From: Dipetalonema caudispina
Lineage: Eukaryota > Nematoda > Chromadorea > Rhabditida > Onchocercidae
Reading direction: 5' to 3'
Length of the DNA stretch: 64,000 nt
Assembly (NCBI GenBank): GCA_013365325.1
Contig: JABVXV010000135.1
Coordinates: forward strand, 1 to 64,000
Positions 27,665-40,897 of the stretch are shown piece by piece; position 1 is the stretch's first letter; each line of letters opens with the position of its first letter. The notes below the pieces were generated by a model, which saw only the letters and a program-made list of their open reading frames with translations, was not told the DNA's origin and searched no databases. Made by a program: the position numbers and the translations under genes.

Positions 27665-28139
27665 ATACGTACATACAAAACTAATTACTTTAACAAAAAA
27701 ATGTTTGCTACTTATCCTCACGTAAGTGATGCGTGACAAAAATCACATTTTTCTTTTTTGTTCTTCAAAAATTCAAAGTTATATATTTTATTTGGCAAAA
27801 TTTACTTTTATTTAATAGAAAATGAACGTTCAAATTTGTCGTAAGCACTATTAAACAGTAAATATTACCAAACTAAATTTAGATTTTAATTGTTTGATAA
27901 ATTCTTACTTTTTATCTCCATGAGGAAGAGGAAGAACTGAGAAAAGAAGCGCAGAGAAAAATTAATGTAATAATCATTTCTTCATTTATAGTATAATTCC
28001 AAATAAATCCTAAGAAATATTTTTTTTTTTTCCCTAAATTTGCATTCACATATAATGAAGTAGATAAAAAAGTAAAAGTGACATTTGCTTCATTTTTACT
28101 TTTATTATAAACGTTGAACGATCGGTTGCTAAAAGATTA

Positions 28140-31100
28140 ATGAGCCGAAGAAGTACGGTAGGTTTATTAATTTGAAATTTATTTCGGAATTTTTGAATTT
28201 AATTTATCCTGCTCATCTTTTGTTAATAATTTCAAAAACATATTCTGCGTATAAGCTAATTAAAATAAACATTAATTAATCTGCAATTAACGAAGTTCAA
28301 ATCAATTCAAATTTATGCTCATATCAATGTCAACACGTAAAACGTAACCTAACAAAGTAAATAGAACTTATTGTGGACGTTACAATATATCGAAATATTT
28401 GTGAAAAAAAGATTTTTTGTTTAAAAATTTTTAAAAAATTCAAAATTTATGAAATAATCTGTTCCTCTTGAAATAAATGGTATTAACAGAATCTATCAGC
28501 CGAAATTCATTAATTTAAATCAATTATTGATTGTCAAAAACAGCAGTCAAGTTTTAAGTGGGATTAATAAAGTTGAGTGAAAATACATTGATTGATTAAA
28601 TAAATTAAGCGGATGATTTCATATGCGCACTTAAACTAAAATGCAAAATACAAATACAAAAAAATAGTTGTAGAAAATAAGAAATGCAAATGTAAAAATT
28701 GAATAGAGGAAAAAGAGTAGAAATAAGCTAAGACTGAATGTACTAAAATTGGAATTTATATTCTAGGTATGATTTAGCATTTTTCTTTAGTAGGTAATAA
28801 AGTAAATTTCAGGATGAAACATTAGAGAAAAATCACGGTGCTTATCGAAATGCTACAAAAATCAAACACAGAAGTTGTCGAAAAAAAAAGAATAAAGTTG
28901 GTGGTTAATTTAATTCCTGTATGAGGTTTACAGCTTTTCCCAGTTGTCCGTGTTTTTGGTACTCCGGCATTAAAACACTGAAGATTGTTCAAATAACTTA
29001 AACACTGAAAATTCCCAATGAAATTCATAAAGACAAGTGAAATATTTCTGATTTTCAACAGAATGTTGAGTCATTGAATCCGATGCCTGTAGCTCGTTCC
29101 AGCAAGCATTTCAGGTATTAATTATTACAGAATTTTAAGACTTTGCCTAACTAGTCCCTTTATTTCTTGCTTTCTAAGCATACAGTTCTATACCGGATAT
29201 GAGATATACTGTTATTCAGAATACTAAGCTAATTAATTGCTTCATACAAGATTATATATATATCATTCATATTTTATTTATACTTCAGTATTACAAATCA
29301 CTCTCTGCTGTTCATAACAAACGTCTTTGGAGCAATCATTACTTCCTTCAACTTCTTTTTTTCCAAATTAAAATTCATGCATTTCTGATTTTCGATTAAC
29401 AAATTTTCTGACATTTTAAAAATGAAATATTTCAAACACCTCTCGGCAACTTTTTTACTACTATTTTATAGGAAATATTTATTATTTAAATTAATTGGAA
29501 ATATTGAAAATTGATTTTATGCAACTAAAAGTGCAGAGGACAGCAGCTAGTGACAATAAAACAACGAACACCAAATTCATTTCCAAATCGACGACAATCC
29601 ACACCAACTTTTGAACGAACCATTTCTGAAGCATCAACTCTTTCCAATGTTACTGTAATCAACTTCCCATTTTAAAAAGATGTAGAGATTAAATACAGAC
29701 ATTAATTTTTCATATAAAAGTATTTTTCATTTTCCATTCAATAGTAAAGAATAAACATTGGATCAACTTATAGCGATTATTTAAATAATAATATAAAATT
29801 AATATAGAGCTTATTTTTATCGTTTTTCTTTATTTTATATCAAAATTAATACTTTCTTTTCATTTGTTAATTTATAACACATAATGTATTAATTTAATTA
29901 GGGACATGATGAAACGGAAACTGTGGATAGTCCATCTACAAGGTTAATAAATTTTGATAGCTTTTGAACATTTATTAAGGAAGATTCTTGTTTTTGTTGT
30001 TCTTGCTTCTCTTACCAAAATTATTTTTAAACCAGTGTTGATCAATTAATTTCTCTTTTTAAATGATGCAATGAAAAAATGATTACTCGTTATTAACGTC
30101 TGAGATGTTTCTGGCAAAATAGACTTATAAAATTAAATATTGCGCGAAAAGATATCATATTTGGACTTATTAATTTTTGCAGCAGTAGTGGTTCAAAGAA
30201 GAAAATTGGTAAGATGGGACTTTATATCATTGATGCTTAGTACTGTATGATTTTTTAATCATACAAAATATGTTCGTTCAATTTTTTGACCGAATAAATT
30301 AAAATCAGAATATGCGGTAAAATCAGGTATGCAAAATAAATACAAGCAAGTATTAATATGAAGAGATTTCCATTTCAGTTATTAAAAAGTTTTTTTATGA
30401 TCGCTATTGAGTAATTTGGCTTTCATATTTATCAGAAATACCTCAATAATTATTATAGAAGTGATAAAAGCGCGAAGGCACCATGCTCAATCAAAGAATC
30501 GTTTAATTCAAAGTATATTTATGATTTTTCTTCCTCCTGAAATAATCGCATCAATTTTAGGATGAATATGTTTCAGAAAAACTGCATGAGAATAAAGAAA
30601 GTACTATCCTTGCTAGTATGCAAATCAACATCATTCCTTATTGATAATAAATTAAATGATACAAATGTTTGTGAATTCAAACAATAAGCAAATTAAACAA
30701 ATCTGATTAAGAATTGATTCGTCCAGAACTGTTCAACTAGATAACATGTTCCTTAAAAAGTATTACAGCATATCTCGGGATATTATTAATAAAAGATTTT
30801 CCATTACAATATTTTGTTATTTTCCTTTTTTTTAAATGATTTTATTAATTTCTAGACCAAATTAACAAAAACAGGGAGAATCACGATACGCCAACATCAT
30901 ATGTCATAAATCTAACACAGACAAGCACATTACGCCAAGTATTTTAAATTTTATAGTTATATAAACCATGAAATTACAAAATCACTTTCTAAATTTCTAT
31001 TATAAACATAAAATTTTAATATTTTCTTGTAAACTTTAATATATGAAATGCATGTTTCTTTTTTTTTCTCATTTTTTATGATTTTAAATGCAGCGACATT

Positions 31101-33966
31101 AAACGTTGTAGCATCATATCACTTTTAGAAGTAATTCATGGGACTTCGGAAATTTTGAAACTAATTCATTTGTACACAGGTAACCAAAGGTGAACGACCA
31201 TCGGTTAATATACATCTAACTCAAGAAGATTCTCAAACATCTGAAATAAATAATGCAGATGAGCATGCACAATTCTATGAAACATGCATGCAAAAACGTG
31301 TGAAAGAATTTGTCAACTATGTGAAAAAATTCATTCGTTCATTTCATATTTTATAAATTAAATTAGAATATAAAAATAGGTTAGGTTTTCTGCTAAAATG
31401 GCTATTAGAAAGATAGAAGTAGAATAACATTCCTTCTAATAGATAAGTATTGACATTATTTTGTGTCAAATTTTCCTTCGAAATATTCCATGCTAATTCA
31501 TTTGTCAAATTCAAGGATATACAATAAAATAAATATACAAGTGGACAGACAAATAATTAATACAACAATTAGTTTGCAGTGTAATCGAACCTCTATCGAA
31601 ACATTTATTGCACAATATGAACAAATTCAAACGATAAAACCCTCTAAAGCAAAAGCTTTTATTGGATTGCTTCCTGTAAATTATCACAAAAATCGTTATA
31701 ATGGTGATTTTTCATCTTCTGTTTCCTTACAACTTTACAAACTTTGACGCTTATTTCAATATTTCAATTCCTATTAAAAAAAAGAAAGAAAATTTGCTCG
31801 CCAAATACAGTACTATAACATATTGTAGTAGAGATACAGTACTTAACGAATATATAATATTAGCTACATATGTACTAAAAATATAATAATATTCCATCAC
31901 TCTTATTAAATATATTTAAAGGGTTATTTGACGTAAATTTAAAAACTTTTCTTTTGCTTTTAAAAATTAACACCCTAACCTTGCGAAAATGAATTAATTG
32001 TTTTCCAGATGTATACTGTTTGGATAGTTCGAGAGTTATTTTACGTCACGGAGTTGGAGATTACATACATGCTAATTATATTCGCCATAAAGTTCTTCAA
32101 AATGATTTTATTATTACACAAGTATCTATCATTTCGCTTCTCTGACAAATTCATAAGAAAAAATTTTAATTGAAGGATTTCCTTCAATTTCATCTTTTTT
32201 TCTTTTTGAAAATTTTAATGATAAAGATGAATACGTTATTATTCAATTCCCATGTTTATTCTTGGTTTATTCACATCAGTTTTTAGCTGCTATTATTTGT
32301 TGAATTAATTAAATTATTGCGGTAACATAAACTAATATTTTTAATATCAATAGGGTCCACTACCAAATACAGTAAACGATTTTTGGGAGATGGTTTGGCA
32401 AGAACGATCCGGACTTATATTCATGCTTTGCAAATATGTCGAAGAGCACAGGGTGAAGTGTGCTGAATATTTACCAACGTTGGTTATTATTCTAAAATTT
32501 AAGAATTACATATGTTAAAAGTCGGATAATTGATTTGCTCAAGATTCACTGACAAACTAATTCAAGATCTTGAATGAATTCATTCCTTCTTTTGCATAAT
32601 ATTAATATAAATAAGCTAATTAGTAATGAAATCTGGAAGTACCCTCTGAAGATTTCAACGTGTTAATTTCAACTTCTCAAGAGTAGTACAGCAAAAATAA
32701 AGTAGTTAAAAAGAAAAGATGGAATCCCTTCGCAATTTAGACTTCAAACTCGCGCAATTATGCACGCTGGAATACGGATTGAATTGCGAGAACGTAACAG
32801 ATCAAAAAATGGTGATATTATCATCACCCAATTATTGCTAAGTCGGGAAAATGCAAATCTTGCCGTAATGCATTATCAATGGATATCATGGGTTGATAAG
32901 CAGGTACCGAAGTTCCGGACATTTTTATTGAAGGTATTGCAGGTATCTAATACAAGTTGAATTATTTCAGGTACCGGTGAATGATTATAAGACACCGTTT
33001 TATTTGCTGCAAAAATCACGCATTTCACCGACATGTACCGTGGTACACTGTAGTGCTGGTATAGGTCGCAGTGGTACTTTGGTTGCAATAGAACTTTGCT
33101 TGATGCAGCTCGTAGCTGGCAATGAATTAGTGGTACCAGATATGGTTGCATACATACGTCAAAAACGCGCTCAATCGGTACAAACCAAGGAACAGTATTT
33201 GTATATTTTCAGGTTTGCATCTTCTGGAAAAATGTTCACAGAGCACTCAACTCTTTATCCGTACAGTTCTTCTGATTTTCTATTTTGTTCGTATCATCTC
33301 ATAAATACGTTGTAGTAAAAAGTCAAAAATCTTACAAATAAGAGGCAAAATCATATTGAACCAAGTAAAAAGTAATAATTGTTCCACATCTTTTAATGAT
33401 GACTTCCTCTTTGTGGTTACCTGAATTTCCTCTAAAACACAATTTTTCCCAAGTTATCCATTCACATCTTATGAATATTGCTTTGTTTTTTAACTCTTTC
33501 AAATGAAACCTACTTTTAATATAATAGTGGAATTTGTTCAAATATATATTCATCCTTCTATCTATCTACCCTACCATTAAATGATCGTCAAAATCTACCC
33601 CTTCATTCCTACTAATTCGTCGTCTCACATCACTACCAACTTATCATGTGGGAATAATAATCTCCCAGTCCTAGTGTTTCCTAAGCCACTGGTCAAATTA
33701 ACACATAAGAAAAAAAGTTTGAATCTTTCTCGGCACTTCTCTACAGTCAGAAGAAGAAGAATACATACAACAAATTTTCTTTATTGTGATGAAGTAGGAT
33801 ACAGTGATAATTTGAAATGTAATGCAAGAAAAAGAAACCACACAATACTTTTCCTTTTTTCAGAGCATTACTCGATTTTGCTGTCAGCAATCATATTATT
33901 TGTGCACGAAAAATAAATCCATTTGTCGAAAGATACCGACAAATATGCCATTTCGATGAAACATGA
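28140..33966 (+). CDS. Classical (receptor-less) protein tyrosine phosphatase with altered WPD loop
   Basis: Twelve exons: 28140-28157, 28813-28896, 29902-29942, 30183-30208, 30856-30938, 31180-31320, 31580-31703, 32009-32121, 32354-32478, 32741-32903, 32971-33212, 33864-33966. All phases close, giving 420 residues. The first ~130 are basic and Ser/Thr-rich (RSCRKKKNK), with no signal peptide. The PTP domain follows: pTyr loop KNRYND, then DYIHANYI, a GPLPNTVNDFW motif, the signature HCSAGIGRSGT with catalytic C333 and R339, and the Q-loop QTKEQY. The WPD loop reads W302-V303-D304: the general-acid Asp is kept but the Pro is Val. It should remove phosphate from phosphotyrosine, probably in the cytosol. 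The architecture, a disordered basic tail plus one PTP domain, resembles the expanded small PTPs of nematodes, several of which act in sperm. The donor after 32478 (AC-GTTGGT) and the tiny first exon are the least certain parts. Confidence 0.88.
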
Positions 33967-34140
33967 ACATCATTATTGATGTATGCGTTGAATTCATAAA
34001 AACATGGAGAAGAAAGTACTGTTCAGTTATATGTGCAAATATTTATGTACAGATCTAATTAAAAAATGTAGAAGGAAAATAACAAACAGATTCCACCCAA
34101 ATAAAGCGTTCCGCAGAAACGTTCGAGATACATTCGACTT

Positions 34141-35069
34141 TTACGATATTTCTTGCGTACCTTTTGGCAGTGGTGCTATTGCAAGTCTTCTTTCATTTTC
34201 TTGTTTTTCAGCTTCCAGCTGCTGCTTGTACAATTCTTCGGCTTCGTGCACTTCACCAAGAAGTTTGACAATTTGTTTCTGAAATATTCTGGAAGTTAGG
34301 TTAAGGACGAACACACTTCTCACTAGAAAACCAAATTTATAACAAAACAAAAAGTGGCACTCACCCCTAACTCGATTTGTTCTTTTTTCCTCCGCAATTC
34401 ATCCAGAGATGTCACATAGAGCGATCGACCGTCTGAAATATAGGTTACGAGTTCTACTCGGTTATTCACTCCTTCTCGAATCCAGATTTAAAATTCGAAA
34501 AAATTCAATTTTCTAAAAAATCCAAATCTTTTGCACAAACAAGCATAAGCTTAAATTTTGTGTCAATTTGCTTAGTATAAGAAGAGTTATGCATTTAGCT
34601 TATTTTGTTGATACATGAATTTTTTACTAGAAAGCAACAACCTTGAAAGGTGAAATCGACTCCTCTCTGTAAGACATTCACGTGCGGTGAGATATAGATA
34701 CTGAAAAAATAAAAAGGATTACTTAATATAAGTGAAAATATACGTTAAATAACAAAAAAAAAAAAAAAAAAATAAACTGCAATGCGCACGATATTAGAAA
34801 AAAAAATTAGTTACTTGCGACAAACTATAGATACTGACAAAAAATACAGTTGATAACATATCAAATGATACAGATGCTAAAATTCAACGCTTTCAAACTA
34901 CTCACGGTTCTCTCCACCATTGCACGCGACCCTTCCACTTCGTTGGGACTGTCCTCAGTTTCGGTTCATTTTGTTTGTTGAAATCACGCAGAAACCTGAC
35001 TCGATAATCGCGACACGTGTTGTATAAGGACCCAACACTTGACGGACGTAACATACGCATGTAGCGCAT
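34141..35069 (-). CDS. MRPL52: Mitochondrial large-subunit ribosomal protein L52-like (mL52)
   Basis: Four exons: 35069-34906, 34700-34642, 34432-34365, 34278-34141; phases close and give 142 residues. The start ATG follows a GGTCACAG acceptor by seven bases. The N-terminus is Arg-rich (LRPSSVGSLYNTCRDYRVRF), fitting a mitochondrial targeting sequence. The middle has FTFQDGRSLYV and DELRRKKEQ, and the C-terminal half is a charged helix (EELYKQQLEAEKQENERR) ending LPKGTQEIS. The order D-aromatic-S/T-aromatic-x-DGR, LRRK, helix, then LxPKG matches what I recall of mammalian mL52, which is about 120 residues. The predicted role is a structural protein of the mitochondrial 39S subunit. The family call rests on short motifs and could be wrong, but the gene itself is well supported. 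It lies about 0.9 kb downstream of PRP17 on the same strand. Confidence 0.7.
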
Positions 35070-35112
35070 TTAAAAACTGTGACCAGTTGCTAAGAAATAG
35101 TACTGTACTCAC

Positions 35113-35449
35113 CGGAACGAATCAGTCACCACAACTTTTGCTATGGACAGAAGTACCTCAAAAACTGAATCTATGATCTTCAAGTTCTTTCGCAACCTCA
35201 CAAAGAGCAGTTCTTAACAATACATCTGAAAATATAAGCAACGTAGTTACAAAGAGCAGTATTGTCATCAAGCCTAGCATAATTGTTCAAGAATCCCCTG
35301 CCCTCGGGATATTTCACTCATACAGAACATATTACTTCATCGTAGTGATCAGATGATAAAAATTCATCTCCCACGGGAAATTTGTTCAAATCAGCAGTTG
35401 AGCTTGGTCTCGTTTCATCCTCTCCAGGATCAAATCTATGTGATGCTTT
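35113..35449 (-). CDS. Two exon-like segments upstream of the L52-like gene, unassigned
   Basis: Minus-strand segment 35449-35336 follows an ATGTCAG acceptor, is open for 38 codons (motifs FDPGEDETRPSSTADLNKF, FLSSDHYDE) and ends at a GAA/GTAATA donor. Segment 35225-35113 has a strong TTTTCAG acceptor and a GTGAGT donor. It can be read in two frames, one containing TALCEVAKELEDHRF and the other NLKIIDSVFEVLLSIAKVV. Joining the two segments directly hits a stop after four codons, and no start codon is visible upstream. They may be part of a small gene between PRP17 and L52 with an exon missing, or 5' untranslated exons of the L52-like transcript. Confidence 0.35.
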
Positions 35450-35978
35450 CTGACATTATATGTATACGGGATTAATAAATATTTGTTTTAAAGAAATTCA
35501 TCTTCTCCTTGGTTCAGAGAAATTAATCGTCTAATATTTCATTCACATACGCATAAATCCAGCAAAAAAAAAAAAGAAAACACCTGAAGAAACATGATAC
35601 GAAAACAACATGAAAAAGGAAATATATATTTTAGGAAAAAAAGAGGTAAGATTATGACAATCAATTATTTTATTGCCTTTAATATAGTGAACCTTAAATT
35701 TCATTAGAGTTAAAATATCTCATTTTTAAATTCCATCGACAACAACAGTAAATCAACGTGAACAAAAACAAAAGTACAACAAGCAATTGATACGAAAAAT
35801 AAATGGATAATTACGAGAAATATGCAAAAGTAGATATTTCCGAGTCATATTTCAGGTTTTCATCGGTAATATGTTATTAATGAAATTAAAATTGTCCATA
35901 AACAGTATTACCAAATTTCAAAAATCCTTGGAGTCTCAGGAGTTTTCTCTTTGACCCCACAAAAACAAGAAAGTCCGT

Positions 35979-38900
35979 TCAGGACCACATCTTAATCACA
36001 TTATCCCAGCTTCCGGTTATCAATCTGGAAGTTTCATGTGGATGCCACAATGTTGCAATAACACAGTCGTCATGTGCTTTCCATCGCGCTACTATTTTAT
36101 GATTTCGCCAATCCCAAATGAATACTTTGCCATCCGCATCACCCGATGTTAAAAAGCTAAAAATAATATTTTTTTTCTGATTTACTCCACTAAGAATGTT
36201 TAAATTTTCGAAGTTGTGAAGTTTGTGTCAAACAAAAATGTGCAACTTTCCTCGTTGTCACCAAACTGTGATATAACAATAAAGGTTAGTGATTTTTGAA
36301 AATTAAACTTAGGAGGCTGATAATCTCAAGAAGCTCTTGGTTTTGTGAGGTGCAGAACTCATAACTGAGATTTCAAATTTCAAAAGAAAACAAAATCAAG
36401 GAAAAATGAACGAATAATATCTCATTCCTTCATTCTCTTCTAAGGCTGTATGGATATTGTTAAAAAACTGGAGCACTTTAAAAGTCACAAAGAATTTTCT
36501 AAATTTCAAAGGAAATTTTCGACTTTTTCACTTCAACCCTTCCATACCACATTTGATTACGATATCTCAAACCTCATATCTGGTGCGAAATCTACTGAAC
36601 AAGCATAGCCAGCAACATTATGTCCCTTGAATGCTTTCTTTTTGGCAAATCGTAATTTGTCATCAATTAGTTGGAATAATACGATACGATTATCCATCGA
36701 CTGACCAACTATCCATTTTTCTGAAACAAATTTAAACGACCATTATTTTAAATCACTGTATATTTTATTAAACTGTAATGGAGACATCATTAAGTTTGAA
36801 AAGTTCAAATTTTCGGAAGATTTGAACTAACCTGTTGGAGACTTCGTCATCGTTGGTATTGAGTGTAAACCGGCATTCTGAATAAGTTTTGTGTCGACAG
36901 GAATTTCCCTAAAGAAATAAATATACTTTAAATGTACCAATGCATGCTGTGAATTATGACTTCTCAATTCAGGTTTTACTGAAAGCCGGAATGGAAAGCT
37001 ATTATAAATTGATCTGGACTCTAACAAATTCTTTTCTTAATTCACTAAATGGCTACAGGTAGTTATGTTTCCTCGCATGATAACAAAACCTCTGCTTTTC
37101 AGAAGCTCTGGGAAGCATCGTGTAAATAATTAATTTGTCGTGGCCTTAAACAAGCAACCAGCCAACAATGTAGTACAATCCGCTGTTGATAAAACTAACC
37201 ATTCCCATATTCGAATTGACTTATCATCAGAAGTCGAACAGAATCTTCGATTCTTGTCAAAAAATGTGATTGAATTGACAATGCCTAAGTGACGATCATA
37301 TTCCTAAAATAAGACGAGATTGGATATTTGAACCTATAATTTAAAAATGCATGGTTTATACTGATTAAACTATATGAAGGGAAATAAAAAAGAAAGAAAA
37401 AACTTATTTACCTGAACAATTTCACCCGTCCGAGTATCCCACTGCAGGATTTTCTTATTTTGCATGCCTGATAAAAACATATTTTGTTTATCTTCATCCG
37501 GATTAAACTTCACGCAAAACGGTATGTGACCAGTGTGGAATCGTTGTTTAACTTGGCCTGTAGCAAAGAAACATCAATTAATTACACAGCTGAAAACCCA
37601 GAAAGGTTTATAAAACACAAATCAAAACTCGGTAATAACAAAATCGAAAAAAAAAAAAAATCCTAGACACCAAAATTCCTAAACTGAACAGATTTATGGA
37701 AATAAACTGTGGAGAAGTAATGAAGAATAGAACAACCTGTTTCAGTATCCCATAATTTTATATATCTATCGAAAGATGCTGAAAGGAATTCGGTACCATC
37801 ACTATTAAAGGTAACATCTTTAACCGACATTTTGTGCCCTGCGTATGTCCTTACGACGTTTCGTTTACCATACACTTCCCATAATTTGATCTGAAATAAG
37901 AACTTCAGAGTCTTCCAACAGTAAAAAATCTTCCATATTCTAATATTCCTGCTAACGTTATCATTTTTTAAAAACAACACCGTAGCTTCATTGTAGATAC
38001 TGTTAAAAAAAGTGGCTTCAGTATAAACAAGATACCACGACTCGAAACGTGGTGGAATACGATGCGACTGAAACAAGTTGTCAGTCGTAAACTGATAATA
38101 TCATATGAATATTCACGTTAAGAAAGAAGCACGGGAAAGAACTAAGAGAGAGGTGCAGCAAAAACTAAAATGAAAGTGATTAGCATATTATTAACAAACT
38201 TTGCTATCCATAGCAGCACTGAGGAACAAATGTGCACTCTTTGGAAACCATCGCAAACAGTTGATGCCTTTATTATGCCCGCGATACGTATGAATGTGTT
38301 TTTTAGGTATGAAACAACGTTCCGGTACATGATCCTCACGTAAATTTACACCAATATATTGTGGTGCGTGTATAAATGAACGTCCCATATAATCCTCTGC
38401 TTCTTTCACTGGAACACACGATTTAAAATAATGATTATAAAATCGATTTCAAACACCAATTATAATTTTTAATATAATTCGACTGCCAGGAACAATGCAG
38501 AGTAATAAGGTCACGTTATTGTCCTCGCAAACTAAGACCAAACTTTACTTTTTTGCAGATCTGTTTTTCAGTACAGAATAACTTCCTATTACGCTACTTT
38601 CAATTAAAAGAAAATCATACGGTGTAATGTAGAAGATTCATCCGCAATAGTTTCTTGCTGTTGTGCTGCTTTACGACCCGCACGACTATTTTTCTGACGT
38701 TTCCTCACGATTTCTTCCAACTCCTTTGCCAATTCTGAATCCGGCCTTGATATTTCCACTTCGTCTTCAAACCTTGCCCACGGTCCTAGAATTTATTTTG
38801 TCCCGACAAAGTATAAGATAAGCAAAGCTTTCAAACCAATATACTAAAAATCAACTGTTCCATTGAATTAAAAGTAAAATAATCCCAAAAAATTAATAAT

Positions 38901-40008
38901 TCATAAAAAATTATAGTAATTCAGCCCGATACCAGTATATCCTTCTACATCACTAGGGTCCATATTCCGTTTTCTCCTGCGTTTTTCTCCACCTGTTTTC
39001 TGTCCTTCGAAAAGACTTGCACCCTGTGTTTCCTGAGCCTAAAATAGAAAAATGATAAATGAAACTAGTGAGAAAAGAACATAAAAATTACTAAAATTCT
39101 CTATAACATAATGTGTCTTTATTTATTATAAATTTCTGGCAACTTTACAATACCTTTTTTGTATCACCGATAAACTGACTGGATTGGTCAGCAGAAGGAT
39201 CACGAGCAAATCCTAACGTGTCGAAAGATCTGATCTGTTGTTCAAATTGGAAATTATTCACATGTGCTGATTCCACGAAACCAGTTAACATATTTTTTGG
39301 CGCTGTCTGGTTAGCTGATTTGAAGGGATTTGATGGTCCAGCCTGGAAACACAAATAAAAAAAAAAAAAGAACATGAAAACAAAATAATAACTTGATCCG
39401 TAGTAAGGTACACAGCAGTCTGTTAGGGTATTTAAAAGTTGAAATCAAAAATAGTTGCTACCAAAGTCTTACGTTTTTGAGACTAATGAAGAGTAATCGA
39501 CAACCACTTCATTACTAATTATACATGTTTCGCTAACATATATATATGTATATTCATACATATATATATAAACTATGAGTCAAAAAGCTTCGATCTGAAT
39601 TTCCAACAGTGAACTGATTCATAATCTTTTCGCAAGAAATCCAAAAGACAGTATACCACGCGTTCAGAAAGTTTTCTATGTTAGTAATTATGAATGAATC
39701 CATTACTGAATTTTTTACAATAAATTAACTTCATCTTCTTTCAATAAACCCAAAACAAGAAAACATACCATAGGTTGGAAAAGTTCTTCATATTTCGGAT
39801 TATAACTAAGCTCTTTTGTTTGTGGATCGATACAACGAATACCACCGACATCCAATTTTGTACCAACAATGGGTGCAAGTTCACTAGCAAGGGCAACTGA
39901 TCGGCAATTTTTTAAAGTTATCAATTTACAATGTGTCAACTCGCCATCATCATCCGTATCTGATGAAGCACCATCACTGCTGGCCGGGTAAGTTTGAAGT
40001 AATTCCAT
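35979..40008 (-). CDS. prp-17: Pre-mRNA-processing factor 17 (PRP17/CDC40), WD40 spliceosome protein
   Basis: Eleven exons: 40008-39769, 39342-39154, 39038-38933, 38785-38621, 38408-38200, 37890-37737, 37557-37412, 37303-37200, 36908-36832, 36720-36573, 36156-35979. Phases close, giving 571 residues; human CDC40 has 579. The ATG follows a GATTTTAG acceptor by one base, so the mRNA is probably trans-spliced. The N-terminal ~230 residues are charged and disordered (DTDDDGE, EKRRRKR). The linker has [20 protein letters not shown], the family's most diagnostic block. Seven WD40 repeats follow, with [32 protein letters not shown] and [10 protein letters not shown], ending IKMWS-stop. It acts in the nucleus in the second catalytic step of splicing. 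Length and motif order are normal; I see no defect. Confidence 0.97.
39535..39572. repeat. AT-rich palindromic TA-type repeat in PRP17 intron 1
   Basis: Runs of (TA)n with ATGTATATTCATACAT at the centre form an imperfect palindrome in the first intron of PRP17. Confidence 0.75.
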
Positions 40009-40897
40009 CCTAAAATCATAACTAACATTATTACAAATAAATATTCGTTTTTCACAACCTATACGAATTCTGATGCGTAATGTAGCACCACGTTACCGCT
40101 AAATTTGATAGTAGAAAAAATGAAATGGATCTGATGCAATATTTCCATTAATTTTATATCAGTAATATAAAACTGAAAGGCGCCAGTCAGCTTCTCCCAC
40201 AAATCTGCCGTACGAAATCAAAAAGTATTAGTACTATTTTCACATAATGACGTCACAGGGAACTGAACAATCATTTGCACAAAAATGTCTGGTTTCTTCT
40301 AGATAACTTGAAAAGGAAAGTTTTAGATTGCTTCCTAGCAACATTTCTTTTTCTTTTTTTTTTAACAAATCAAGAAATTTGCAATCATGAGGATTCAAGG
40401 AATTTTCCGGTTAACTCAGAAGACAAGGAACTGAAATGTTTGAAACCCAGTAATATATTATCCTCGGAAATCCGGGAAATACTATAACACGTCACCTAAT
40501 CTCGGAAACTGAGACTTTTGGCAGATTGCCGAAGAATATCGATTAAGACATTAGCAGCACAATATCAGATTAAATTGTATCTTATGCATAAGCTGTTGAG
40601 GTGCGCAAGTGCGGCGTATCTGAAGTTGGGGTTAAGTCTTGAAGAATTCAGGTTGAATACTAGATTGGTACCGGAATCCTTAAACATCTTCTGCATGTTC
40701 CGTTTTTGATCTTCTTTTATATGCCTTTGAAGAAAAATTCTCCAAGGATTGCAAGATCTGTTAATGGGAATCATTGTTGTGTCGGAAAAGAATTTCGTGC
40801 TTATTTCGTAGTATGCAAAACAGTAATGCTTTCAGATGTATTTTAATCCTGAATGATAGATAATTAATTATTGCCAGTTTTTTTTACAGCAATTTCA
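40009..40897. promoter_or_regulatory. Shared 889-bp gap between divergent PRP17 and GRASP genes
   Basis: The two start codons point away from each other, so this interval should contain both promoters. ORFs within it (about 60-70 codons on both strands, 40275-40774) have no splice support and overlap one another. I see no clear core-promoter motif, and with trans-splicing the real transcription starts may lie further inside. Confidence 0.5.

Larger units (their letters stand above)
26549..28139. other. Intergenic region between divergent genes, with a hexanucleotide repeat and a long hairpin
   Basis: About 1.6 kb separating the start of the minus-strand cysteine-cluster gene from the start of the plus-strand PTP gene, so it should contain both promoters. 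ORFs here of 63-73 codons have no splice support. The repeat at 27515 and hairpin at 27600 are listed separately. Confidence 0.5.
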
